64,000 nucleotides of DNA. Source: Littorina saxatilis. Its lineage: Eukaryota; Mollusca; Gastropoda; Littorinimorpha; Littorinidae. A program made the position numbers and the translations under genes. The notes under the pieces were generated by a model. It made no database searches. It saw only the letters and a program-made list of their open reading frames with translations, and was not told the origin of the DNA. Position 1 is the first letter of the stretch, and every line of letters begins with the position of its first letter. This document shows, one piece after another, positions 34,101-47,400 of this stretch. The DNA lies in NCBI RefSeq assembly GCF_037325665.1, contig NC_090245.1:47772851-47836850 (forward strand), written 5' to 3'.

Positions 34101-37100
34101 ACAGCAAGTGGCGTGTCACAGGTGGAGGGGGAGGGGCCTAGCTTGGCGACGGTGAAGAAGGAGGTGATCACTGTCATGGTGGACGAGGACGGGGTCACCG
34201 ACATTCTGCCCACCTCCGACATCACCAGGCTGGTGACCGAGGCCTCCAAGACTGACCCCTCCCCTGCCCTCACTGACCAGGGGGAAAGCAGTGCCACACA
34301 ACCCAACACACAGGGGGCAGGGGGCGAGGCCTTGTCCCAGACAGCCTCACAGTCCCTGGATCCTGTCCCTGACAGTGACGTCCCCCTGGTCCCTAATCCT
34401 GGGGGTGAAGTGCAGGGGGAGGAGGGGGAGGAGATGGGGGAGGGGCTTACAGGGGAGGCGGAGACTGAGGAGGAGGCGGGGCTGGAGGGAGAGGTGGAGG
34501 GGGAAGGTGTATCGGGCCAGGGGGAAGAGAAGGACGAAAAGAAGAACATCGTGGAGCGGCTCGGCTTCCGCAAGATGAACATGCAAATCTTCCAGAAGAT
34601 GCGTGAGACGTTCGGCTCAGAGGAGTGTGAGTTCTGCGGCCGTCTGTTCTACACCAAGCAGGATTATGAGCCACACCTTCGCACACACACTGGTGAGTCA
34701 CCGGCACAGTTAGCACTTTATCACAAACACTTCTACACCAAGCAGGACTATGAGCCACACCTTTGCACACACACTGGTGAGTTAGTGGTACACTTAGCAC
34801 TCTGTTACAAAAACTGAATCGTGTACTGCCAAAACAACACCTCTCAAAGAGTTGCTGGTATTCAAGTATCTAAAAATGTGCCAATAGTGGAAATATAAGT
34901 CAGCTACAGGCAAAGTCAAAGTCGGTAATCTTCTGTGGTTTGACACATATGCCTTGTATTTGTTTACTCTCCTTTCTGAGCAGTGACGAATTGTTTTACT
35001 TCGGTCAACCACTCTCTCTCATCCCTCTCTGTCTATGTCTGCCCATCTTTTACTGCATATCTGTTGCGACACTGTGTCAAAGTTGGTGTGACCTTTGTGA
35101 CAAAATCTTGAACTGTGTATCTTGTTTCCAGGTGACCGCCCGTTCCGCTGTAACGACTGCCCGTTCAGAGCAATCGCGCGTGAAAACCTGCGCCGCCACG
35201 TGGAGCGGGAACACCAAAACGTGAAGTTTGCGTGCAAGGAGTGTGAGTTTGTGGCCACCAGTCGCACACGCCTGTGGAACCACCAGCTGTCGCACTTGGG
35301 CATCAGCGGTCTAGAGTGTCCGCACTGCACAGAGAAGTTTGAAAGGTTGGTTCACTCACTCTTGTCTTATATTATCGGTACTGACTGTAATTGCAACCAA
35401 AATCTGTGATGGTCAAATTGTGCCTCTAAATGTGGTCGTACGGAACTGGGAGGAAATCTTGTTTTTAAAGTGGGATGTTGATGAAAATGTACACAGCAAG
35501 CAGGAATTGTTCATAAGTTCACCAATTCGCATCAAGTTTATGTACACATTATGCAAGTGTGTTTTTTGTGAACTTTTGAGCTTAAATGATTACATGTATC
35601 ACTTTGTGTTTCAGCATTAAGCGACTGCGTGTGCACATGACCGTGTCCCACCCTGACCTGCCCAGGGAGGAGCTGGACAAGCTGACCGCTCACAAACACA
35701 AAATGCAGGGCAAGATGGGTCAGTACTGGTCACTTACCTTACTGCTTACCTTTCACCCAAAACTGTTACCAGAACTTTGTCAACCTCAAACATAGATTCT
35801 TTAAACTCCTAAGCCTAAACAAAGATGTGGTATGCATTTAGAGTGCTTACATCCCTTTGTTTCTCAGATCTAAACAAACAAAAAGTGGCTGAGTGTGTAG
35901 CGAATCTGGTTCAGCCACTTGCTTCTCCCCCTCTTGACATTTATCTGTTCTTTTTTCCAGGACGGCGTTCCTACAAATGTCCCTACTGTGAGCGTGTGTT
36001 TATCCGGGCCAACTCAGAGCTGCAGAAGCACATCTGGATCCACGAGGGGGTAAAGCCATACAAATGCTCCCTGTGTACCTACGCCTGCCGCTCTAAGAAC
36101 AACCTGCAGGCTCACATGCTGCGTCACTCCTCACACAAGGTGGGTGCTGGCAGAGGAGGAAGGGAGGGAGGGGGGAAGCTGTTTGAAATGCTCGTTGTGT
36201 ACCTACGCCTGTCGCTCCAAGAACAACCTGCAGGCTCACATGCTGCGTCAGTCCTCACACAAGGTGTGGGGTGGGAGAGAAGAGGGGGGGGGGGGGGGGG
36301 TAGGCATGGGTGAAGCGGTACAAATGCTTGCTGTGTACCTACGCCTGTCGCTTCAAGAACAACCTGCAGGCTCACAACAGTGCTGAATGTGGTATTATCT
36401 GTGGTGTGATAACTGTAATCACTAACAACAGTGCTGAATGTGGTATTATCTGTGGTGTGATAACTGTAATCACTAACAACAGTGCTGAATGTGGTATTAT
36501 CTGTGGTGTGATAACTGTAATCACAAACAACAGTGCTGAATGTGGTATTTTTATCTGTGGTGTGATAACTGTAATCACAAACGACAGTTCTGATTTGGAA
36601 ACTATAGTATAGTGTAGCATGATATAATATTGTATGGAATAATACCAGCTATTGTGTTTTCAGCGTAGCAATAGGGTCCGATATTTAGACGAGACAAGCG
36701 ACTCGTCGCATTATACTTGTTCGAGTCTAAATATCGGACCCTATTGGTACGCTGAAAACACAATAGCGATTATATAGCTGTTCTGACCTTGATTTGTTGT
36801 TCCAAACTTACAAAATGACAGTTTTTGAGTCGATGCGTTGATCTCAGGTTTTGATAGCAGACGCCGTTTCTTATGCGCATTAGTTTTGCGCAGGCGCCAC
36901 ACTGACTTTGGAAAAAAACTCGATTTGACAACACAGCTGTTGATCAGCTTTTTATTAGTTCATTCGTATACAACAAAAAGAAGTTTGAGTTTTTTTCATT
37001 TTGAACAAGACTACTTATGAAGAAGACCAAAACACAACATCAACGGAAAACTAGAAACAACTGAAGAACTAGGATGCAACAAGGGGAGGAGAAGAGAACA

Positions 37101-38421
37101 GCTAATCCGTACAACGCGAGCAGACGGCAAGACGTTTTCAGGTGAATGGTGCTTCTGTCCCACGAACTGGTGTCCATTAGGGAGTAGCTCTGTAGAGAGA
37201 AGTTTTCAGTTTGGGTGAATGGCATTTATACTTGTCTCGTCATGAAGCGAACGTTTCAACCTAAGTTATAAACGACTACATGAATGTTAGTGCCATGGGT
37301 TGTACATCAATACTTCAGGGGGGAAGTGGGGTATTTAGTGTGGAGTTACGAGATAAGAAAAGCCGAATGCGAAACTGAGTTTGTGTTAGTCGGCAACTGA
37401 GCTCACACAGGCACACAAAAACGGCTGCCCCTGTTTGTACTACATCTTTCGACTTTGGGCATTTTGTGGTGTTTAGGGACAGAAAATAATTGGTTTAGTC
37501 CTGTTTCATCGGGAAGTTAGCAGAAAAGGGTATGCTATCGACATTTGTAAAGCTGAAAAACATTCCCGAGAAGAATTTCAAGTTGTCAGTGTATGCTGTT
37601 GTCGATAGAAACATCGCCGCGTGGTACAGATGGGTAAACCGGAACCATGCGTCTTTGTTATTGACAATATGCTTTTGGATATTGAGTAAAATGGCTGACT
37701 TCCGTAGCATTATGCTTTGATGATCGGAAGAGACCATCCAATCACAGCCCCCGAATTCCCCCACGTGTTCATCAGAATAGCTATATTATAGTATAATGTA
37801 ATATAATATAGTATAGTGTAGTATATTTCAGGTACACAACTTGGATTTGAGGTACTGCAGCATTGACATCTGCAACATAAGCAGAGAAAATGACATTTAA
37901 AATGCTGTTACATAAGTTTCGAAAATGGTTAACAATGACAGCTGCATTTGTAAAGAATCAATTATTGACAGATCTGACTTTGTTATGTTGCTGTTTGTTG
38001 TAAGTGTCCATCAAGTCTATGAATGGGAGTGATGTAAAGCTGCCTAAATGGCGGGGTAAAAAAACGGTCATACACGTAAAATTCCACTCGAGCAAAAAAC
38101 ACGAGTGTACGTGGAAGTTTCAGCCCACGAACGCAGAAGAAGAAGAAGAAAAAGTCAGCACAGACAATCTGGAAAATAAAGGTGTTAACAGATAGGAAGT
38201 CTTAAATTAGTAGGTCTTAAAAGGGGGGGTGGGTTCCGCTGTATTCATTCCACTCTTTTCATGTTGTGTCTTTTGCTTCAGCCATTTGCGTGTCAAGAAT
38301 GCGGGAAGGCGTACAAATCCAAGACGGCGCTTCGCTGGCACGTGCGGTCTCACAAGACGGGAAACCTCTTTAAGTGTGACAAGTGAGTGTCAGTCTGTCA
38401 GACATGATGTTGGTAATAATG

Positions 38422-38467
<46 letters not shown>

Positions 38468-41400
38468 TAATGATCAAACGCTTTTCATCGCAAGATAGCA
38501 GTCTCAGATTTTTTTTTGCATGCACAGATGCAGGAGGGGACTAAGTCCACCCAAAGTAGGTACATTTCCTGTGGGTGTTCCTGTGGGGCTGCACTGATAT
38601 CTGCTTCTGTTCAGTAAATAAAGTGTACTGTTGCTTACATACTGAGTTATCATCCATCTGTTCAAACCGATTGTGTTGTAGGTTGAGAATTGAAATGTCC
38701 GTGATGTGAAATGTGCACTTGTACCTGAGTATTATTATGTTAAATGGGGCCCAAGGACTGTTATGCCGGGGTGGAAGTAGAGATAAGCGCCTACTTCCCA
38801 AGAAATGCTCCATATGGCTTCGTGTCTCCAAACACCTCTGACAGTCAAATCCAGCTCCTGGCCTTCACGTGGCAGGCCCTGTCTTCGACTAACAGGAGAA
38901 GGGATGCAGGCGGGTCCCTGGCGCCTTTAAACCAGCTGCTTCGGGCAGATGGGGCTCGTCAACCTTGGATGGTCGCTCATCTAGGAGAAGGACAACTCCG
39001 ATTTCAAAACCCGCACTGCCTTGTGTGCGCCTTGGGAAAGGCAAAGGCTACGAGAAGGAAAACTTCGACAACAAACCCGGGTAGAGTGGACTCGACAGCC
39101 CAGCAAGGCAGCTACTCTTGGGGAGGAGGCAACCCTGAGTAAGAACCTCAACCACCGAAGACGGAAGACAGCAGCCAACTTGGCGTGGGGAGAAAATCGG
39201 CTGTCTACGCTTCCACGATAATATGAACATCGAACGCAGAAGAAGAAGAAGAATTATGTTAAATATGCACTTACACCTGAGTACCATGATGTGAACTAAG
39301 CACTGATATCCGAGTACTGTTCACTATGTGCCAGGTGTTCGTACGAGGCCCAGCAGCGCAGCCACCTGAAGCGGCACATGGAGACGCACGAAGTCCAGAA
39401 ACGCTTCACCTGCCACCACTGTGACTACTCCGCCAACACCGCCGGCTACATGAAGATCCACTACGCCCGTGCGCATAAAGGTCTCCAGTACTCGCCCGAA
39501 CTCCACGGGCTGGCCAATACCACAACCTCTGTCGCCTCTGAACACCAGGTTTGTCTGTCTGTGTGTCTGTTTTGACATCAGTGTCTGCAGTACTCTCCCA
39601 GGTTTTACCGTCTTGCAAACACAACCTACTCTGTCACCTTTTGGCACCAGGTAGGCTCTTCTGTCTGTCAGTATGTCTGGCTGTGTGTTTATGTGTGTGT
39701 GTGAGTGTCTGTCTGTTTGTCTGCAGAGAAAGGTCTGCAATTCTTGAATTCCATGGACTGGAAAACAAAACAACCGCTGTGGCCTCGAGGCTCCAGATAG
39801 GTCCTTCTGTCTTTGTGTGTGTGTGTGTGTGTGTGTATCTGTCTGTCTGTCTGTCTGTCTGTCTGTACACAAGGGTCTGCAATTCTTCCCTGAACTACAT
39901 GGACTGGAAAACACAACAACCGCTGTGGCCTCTGGGACCCAGGTATGTCCTTCTGTCTTTGTTTGTGTGTTTGTTTGCATGCATGAGTGTGTGCATCAAG
40001 GCATGTGTTGCTGGTGACCGTATTGTACAGCGTCCTTGTCTCCTCCCATTGCAGGTGTTCAAGTGCCTAAGCTGTGACTACCTGTTCGGCAACCTGTCGG
40101 ACCTGAAGCGGCATCTGAAGATTCGTCACCACGTGCAGGTGCAGGACATTGCTGGCATTGAACAGATGCAGATCTCAGAGGTGGAGGTAAGTTGACCATC
40201 CATTCATCCATCCATCCGTCCATCCATCCACCCACCCACCTACCACCCATCCATCCACCCTCCCACCCATCCATCCATCCATCCATCCATCCATCCATCC
40301 AGCATCTGGTACATTGTTGTCATGAGCAGCGGGAAATTAGGTCCCTGCCAAACTAGTTTGACACAACCTCATTTAAATGATTTACACACTTGTGAGTATA
40401 TGGTTTAGTTATGACATGGGTGGTCTCTTTCACGTGTGTAGGATAAAGGAGTTTTGACACAAAGAAGCACACATGTGTAACTGTCACCGTGTTGTTGTAT
40501 CACACAGGTTGTGCAGTGCGCTGAGGAACAGGCAGTGACAGAGACGACGGAGATCATGGAGCAAGAGTCGGTGCTGACCTCTGGCGTGAGGGAGACGGTC
40601 AACAGCGCCGACCTTGACGAGAAAACAGCGTCGGCAGTTACCCTGCTGCAGCAAATCATCAACATGCAGAGTCAGGTGAGTCTGGCTTGTGGAGAGGAAT
40701 GTGTGTCCCAGGCTGTGTGATTTACCGTCAATGCTGTTCAGCGGTATATTGATTTCTTTCAGTGTTGATGAAAGTCTTGCAGAGCTAGCCTGTTGGTTTA
40801 AACAAAATTAAATTACATATTCCTACTCCGAATCACATGTAGCAGTTGACTCAGTCTAAAGTGCTAGGTCTGAAAAGGCTACCCGTCTAAGGGGAGCAAC
40901 CCCAACTAAAAAAGTGTAAACGTAGCTATGGTAATGACGACGCACCCAGGGAGTTACCTCCCCTCCTGCGTACTACGTCACTACTGCTACTGACCACGTG
41001 ACCCCTATCATTCGACACTTCAGCTTTCTAGGGAGCAGGTCGTGAATTTTTTGGCTCTAGTGGAAGTTCGCTGTTTGGTGTTTGCTTAGACACCCACCGG
41101 CACCCACACCCGTCTCTTCACCCGCTGCACTGGTAGTTGGTGAGCTCGTTCCTTTACTTGTATTGAACGTAATTTTTCAGTTGCTACTTGAAATTTTCGG
41201 CCACGTGTTGGTCACGTATTTTGTGGTAGCCAATTTGAAATTTTTGTCGCCATTTTGTTGTCAGCATGTCTGACGGAGACAAAAAGCGCGGCAAGGCTGA
41301 TGTGAAGGGAAAAATTAAACCCAAGTCTTCCACTTCTGTCCCTAAGCCTATTTTGGTTGTTGTTTCCGACGCGGCTAACAATGCTGTTATGACGGTCCCT

Positions 41401-44400
41401 ATTTCTGCCCCGAGTGACCAGCCGGTTGCTGGGCAGTCAATTCAACCTACGCGTACTGTTGTTTCTCGCTCGTCTTCTCTGCCGCTTGCAGATTCGGCGT
41501 CGCTGGTCTCATCGTTGCTTTCTTCGCTGGTTCCCGAGCTTCGCACGTTGGTGAGAGAGGAGATGGTGCGTTCTAAGCCTTCGACTTCCGTTGTCCCGTC
41601 GTTGGCTTCCTTTCCGCTTCCGGCTGTGACGCTGTCCTTGGCCGAGGTGGTTGCTTCTGCGCCTTCTACCGCTGTGGTTGGCGACGCAAGTAAGTTGGGC
41701 TGGTCCGTAGGTCCTAGTGAGACCGCTGGACGCTCCCTGCTGGGAAGCAGCCCTTTTCGGCGGGTTCACGACCCGCAAACCCCTGTTCGTTCTCACTTTG
41801 GCTTCACGGAAGACCATCGTGTTGATGAGCAATGGCGGCATTTGGTTCAGGCTTCGACGCTTCCGGCACTCGCCGGAAGCGTAGGTCCTCCGACGTACGC
41901 ACCCGCTGGGGTCGTTTCCGGAGTCGACCAGCCGGTTCCGTCTGCTGCGCTTCCGGCACTCGCCGGAAGCATAGGTCCCCCGATGTACGCACCCGCTGGG
42001 GTCGTTTCCGGGGTTGACCGGACGTGGCCCTCTGGGCATTCGGCCTTCCGGCCGCCGTCCACAGTGTCTGCGCTTCCGCTTTTCGCGGTCGCGTCTGATG
42101 CTTTTCCGGCTCAGCCCGGATCGGCTGCTTCTTCCGCTTCCGCTTCCTCTCGGACGGCGGTCGCGGGGGGGCATCACCAGCCCTTTGGGCAGGTGTCTCA
42201 GCCCTGGCCGGGGCAGTCAGCGCTTCCGTCTTCGGTTGTTGCTTCGACTGCGGTTCCGGTTCCGGCGGCTGTGGGCATGCCGTCCTCTTACTCTTACCCT
42301 AGTCAGGGCATGAGTTCGGATGGTGTTGGAGTGGACGGGTTTCCGGTTTCCGGTTACGGTGTTCACCGCCCTTCTACCAGCAACGTGGACTTCGGTCCTT
42401 CGCCGGATGTTTCGGACATTCAGTCCGTCGCCAGTGAGGCTGCACGTGTTGGTTATCCGGAGAGACTCAAAGTGGCACTGGAGGCCGCTGCCGAGGTCAC
42501 TTCGAGATATTTCGCGGAAGGGGCTTCGGTCTCTTCGGCTGCCGCTTCGACGGCTCCGTCCGCGATGGCTGATTTTCGCTCTGGGAAGGAGGATGACTCA
42601 TACTTCCGGTTTATGGAGTCTCCATCCATAGCTTTTCAGCTTTCTCAGGTTTTGGCCAAGCCATCTCCTTCCGGAAGCGGAATTCCTTCACTTCCGGTTC
42701 CGCTGCTCGTGCCTCACGGCTCAGTTCCGGAGCTGGCCCAGCAGTGGATGGCTTCGCCTTCTCAAGCTTCTGCATTCGCACTGTCGTCTCACAGGCGGTT
42801 GGTCTTGCAGAAGTCTCCGAGGAACTTGTTGGATGCGTTCGCTCTCCCGCGTTCATCTTTGACAGTTCCTCCGGAGATGCTGGCCTTGTTGGCTAAGCCT
42901 ATCAAGAAGGATGACGGCGTGCTCTTTTCTGAGAACACGCTGATTGCTTCTGAAGAGGCAGGGCGTCAGCAGCTGGAGCTTGCCTCCATTGCTGAGACTC
43001 TCATTCGGGCCCTCTCTCGTGCCCTCACTGATTCGCTGAATCCGTTCTCTCTCAGCGAGGATCAGGATGCGGATGACGTCTCCACTTTGTTGGCCGCTCT
43101 TGCGAGGGTCAATGAAGAACAAATGAGACTTTCTGCTGTGCACTATGCGCACTCTGTTATGTGTCGTCGGGATCTCTTTCTGGCACACTCTCAGTTTTCG
43201 GATCAGGCAACCAAGGACACTTTGCGTGCCTCACCGGTCTTGGAGGGTTCCCTCTTCGGGCATCTCGTTTTTGACGCCCGAAGACAGGAAATTCAGGCAA
43301 ACAGGGACCAGCAGTTCTCTGACTTTTCCCTGCACAGCCTTAAGCAGTCCAAGCAGTCTCAGCCTTCTCAGCCGAAGCAGGCTAAGGTTGCTGGCCCTCC
43401 CAAACCGGCAGACAAGGGTCGTGGACGTTCCTCTTCTCGTGGCTCGAGACGACGACCGTCTTCCGGCAGGGGGAGAGGCGGCTCTGGAAGCAAGCCTCAC
43501 CCCCAATGAAGTGCTCCCGATCTCCCCCCCACCCCGCCCTCCACTCTGGTGATGGCGGGGGGCCCTTCCCGGGCATTTTCCCATTGGCTCGTGTCCATAC
43601 AGAGTCAATGGATTATGGGGGTCGTGAGGTCGGGCTTCCGTCTTCTCTGGAAAGATGGCAAGGCTCCTCTGGTCAGGCGTCCGCCGGCGTTCAGGCCTCC
43701 CTCCTCGCAGGAAGCCATTTCCGTCCTTCGGTCGGAAATAGACTCCCTGGTGCAGAAGGGCGCAGTGGAGAAGGTCCACGACCACAGTTCCCCTGGGTTT
43801 TACGGACGGCTTTTCGCCGTCCCCAAAGCCTCAGGGGCATGGCGTCCTGTCTTGGACCTGTCTTTCCTCAATACCTTTTTGAGGGAGATAAGGTTCAAGA
43901 TGGAGACGCCAGCGTCGGTCAGGGACTCTCTCCGCCCGGGAGATTGGGCGACCTCCATCGACCTGACGGATGCATACTTCCACATTCTTATGCATCCAGC
44001 CGACCGGAAATGGCTTCGTTTCCGGTGGGCAAGTCAGGTTTACCAGTTTCGCGCCCTTCCTTTTGGCCTGTCTCTCGCCCCTTGGGTCTTCACCATGGTC
44101 GTGAGACAGGTCTGCGCGCTGGTGAGGTCGCGGGGTGTCCGGCTACGTGCCTACCTGGACGATTGGCTCATCCTGAGTCAGAGTCAGGCGGGGTGCGAGC
44201 AGGATACCCAATCGGTTCTTCGGGAGGCCAACATGTTTGGCTTCTCGATCAACCGATCAAAGTCGGAGCTGACACCGTGTCAGACGTTCACCTACTTGGG
44301 AATGTCTTTCGACACGGTGGCTTGGACTGTCCAGCCCTCTCAGAAGAGGGTGGACAAGCTCCAGGCGTGCATACGCTCCACTTTGCCTCTCCCGAGGGCC

Positions 44401-47400
44401 TCCCTGCGGACTTTGGCCTCCATCTTAGGGCAGATGGAGTCCATGGCTCTCCTGGTCCCCTTGGGGAGGGTCCACAAACGGCCCTTTCAGCTGGCGCTGA
44501 AACCGTTCGTGGACTCTCCCACGGTGGATTGGAATGCCCTCATCCCTCTCCAGGGATGGTTCCAATCCGCTACCCTTCCGTGGCTGGACACGGAGTGGGT
44601 GAGCAGGGGCGTGCCGATAGCCCTTCCTGCCCCAGATTTGGACCTGTTCACGGACGCGTCCTTGGTGGGGTGGGGGGCTCACACAGACCAGCTGACTGCG
44701 TCAGGTCTGTGGTCGGCAGATCAGAGGATGCAGCACATCAACTTGCTGGAGCTAGAAGCCGTGGCTCTAGCTCTGGACAAGTTCCGGCCCTCCCTTCAGG
44801 CCAAGCATGTTCGTCTGTTTACAGACAACACGACAGTGGCAGCTTACATCAACAAGCAGGGAGGGTCGCGGTCTCCGTCGCTTTCGGCCAGGGCCTGCGA
44901 GATCCTGGTTTGGTGTTCAGAGCATCAAATCAGGCTTTCGGCCAGGTACCTGCCCGGAAGCTTGAACACTCTGGCGGACGCGCTCAGCCGCTCCGACAGA
45001 GTGCTTCAAACAGAGTGGACCATCACTCACGGAGCGCTGGATCGTCTTTGGTCTCTTGTGCAGAAACCTCAGGTGGACCTTTTTGCCACCAGGTTCTCGA
45101 AGAGACTACCAGTGTTCGTCTCACCATTCCCGGACCCCGAGGCGTGGGAGACGAACGCGATGGACATTTCCTGGTCAGGCCTGGAGGCTTACGCGTTCCC
45201 GCCATTCCAGTTGCTCACGCGAGTTCTCAGGAAGGCGGAGCAGGAGGGCCCGTCCCTCCTGCTGATCGCTCCTCTTTGGCCGTCTCAGCCATGGTTCCCG
45301 GACCTGCTGAGACTCGCCCAGGGCCCTCCCATTCCTCTCGCTCTCACGCGAGGAGAACTGGTTCAGCCTCACACCGGCAGCCTCCACGCAGAGCCTCAGA
45401 TGCTGAATCTTCACGCGTGGAGGTTGTGCGGTCTTCTCTGAGGCGCAAAGGGGCATCAGATCTGACCATGGACCTGGTAGGACGCTCGCACAGGGCATCT
45501 ACCTCGTCCGTTTATGAGTCACATTGGAGGGCCTGGGTTACCTGGTGTCACGAGCATCGGCTGGATGCTACGGCGCCCCGCACGATGCACGTGGCGAACC
45601 ACCTTGCTTTCATGTCCTCTCAGGGAGCTTCTGCTGCCTCGTTGAAAGTAAGAAGATCGGCCATCTCGGCGATCCTACGCCAGATAGGTCGCTCTATAGA
45701 TGTTAGTGGTGTGATCGCTGGAGTCATCAAGGGCGCTTCCCTTTCTGACGTCAAGTCTCGTACGCCCGTTCCTAAGTGGGATCTCTTATTGGTCATGGAG
45801 TTTCTGCGTTCAGCGGATTTTGAACCTCTCAGAGATGCCAGTTTTGCGAATCTTACACGCAAGTCCCTTTTCCTTTTGCTGCTAGCATCGGCACGACGGG
45901 GCAGTGAGATCCACGCTCTTTCCGGTAATTCGGACGACATTTCCTTTGAATCAGATGGGTCCGTTACTTTGCGGTTTCGACCTGAGTTTCTTGCGAAAAA
46001 CCAGGCTCCCGAGCGAGCTTCTCCTTTGGTTCATGTCAGGCCGTTGTCCAGGCTCCGAATGATCCAGACTTAGTAAATTGCCCTGTTAGAGCCCTTCACA
46101 TCTACCTTGCCCGTTCTCAGTCTCTTAGATCCGCAGCTCAAAAGCTTTTGTTTATTTCTCTCAATACGGAGAGACATAAGGATATTACTAAGACGACTTT
46201 GGCCCGGTGGGTGTCGGCGCTCATTAAGCATGCTTACGAGTGGAGCCGCCGCAATGAAGGGGGGACACAGCCTGTCCTTCCTCTGGAATCAGCTCGGGCT
46301 CACGAGACGCGAGCTTGGGCTTCCTCCTTGGCCGTGTTACGATCAAGAAGACTGGAGGAGGTGCTACACACCGCATACTGGCGTTCCGAGGATGTCTTCA
46401 TGAATTTTTACCTGCGTGACATCTCGGCTCTTCGCCAGGATGGATCTAGAGCTTTGCCTGCCATGGTGGCAGGGGGTCAGCTCTTGACAAGGATTTGAGA
46501 GTGAGTTTGAACTTTTTCTTTCCCACCGCCTTGTTGTTTCAATCTGCTACATGTGATTCGGAGTAGGAATATGTAATTTAATCGAAAATTTTATTGTAAA
46601 TTTTCATTTAATAAATATACCTACCCGAATCACATATCGTAGTCCCTCCCACCTACCCCGCTTATGATTTGGAGATTTTATTCTTCGAGTCGAATGATAG
46701 GGGTCACGTGGTCAGTAGCAGTAGTGACGTAGTACGCAGGAGGGGAGGTAACTCCCTGGGTGCGTCGTCATTACCATAGCTACGTTTACACTTTTTTAGT
46801 TGGGGTTGCTCCCCTTAGACGGGTAGCCTTTTCAGACCTAGCACTTTAGACTGAGTCAACTGCTACATGTGATTCGGGTAGGTATATTTATTAAATGAAA
46901 ATTTACAATAAAATTTTCGATTTTATTTAATACATCTGAAAAATTGAAATCTTGAAAAGGGGAGTCTTAATTTAAAGGCTCTTAAAAGAGGGCTCCACTG
47001 TACCTGTGTGAGTCCATACCTAATGACGGTCACCCATCTCTCCCAGGGAGCGTTTGGTCAGCAGGAGATCAAGGTGATGTTTGACATGTGTCATTGTGTG
47101 TATGGCTTCATATCTGTGCGAGTCCATAACTAATGATGGCTACCTCTGTCTCTGCCAGGGAGCGTTTGGTCAGCAGGAGATCAAGGTGATGTCTGTTGAT
47201 GTGTGTTTTGCTTCATGCCTGTGCGAGTCCATAACTAAAACATTGTAATTAATAATGGTAATCTCTGTCTCTGCCAGGGAGCGTTTGGTCAGCAGGAGAT
47301 CAAGGTGATGTCGGAGGATGGCCAGCTGGTGACGGTCAACCCGGAGACCATCATCGTCCAGCAGCACGACGGTCAGCAGGTCCTGGTCACCAACGCCGAC

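Larger units (their letters stand above)
40801..46925 (+). mobile_element. DIRS-type tyrosine-recombinase retrotransposon in the last ZFAT intron
   Basis: About 6.1 kb, same strand as ZFAT. Inverted terminal repeats lie at about 40825-41017 and 46690-46885. An internal complementary region at about 46541-46640 joins the complements of both outer ends, the hallmark of the DIRS group. Parts in order: gag-like frame 41266-43509, reverse transcriptase-RNase H frame 43549-45441, overlapping recombinase region to about 46498. The inverted repeats look almost identical by eye, so the copy is probably young. It looks nearly whole, with about one apparent break. No target-site duplication is visible, as usual for this group. 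It probably arrived from within the genome; it is not a host gene. Confidence 0.9.

Noticed and set aside
33713-34582. Long minus-strand frame opposite ZFAT exon 11
   Set aside because: Mirror of a GC-rich, stop-poor coding exon; composition is that of the antisense of Thr/Glu codons.
38744-39221. Frames within the GAA-tailed retroposon (also at 49075-49552)
   Set aside because: They are carried by both copies of a non-coding retroposon, and the reading frame is not kept between copies.
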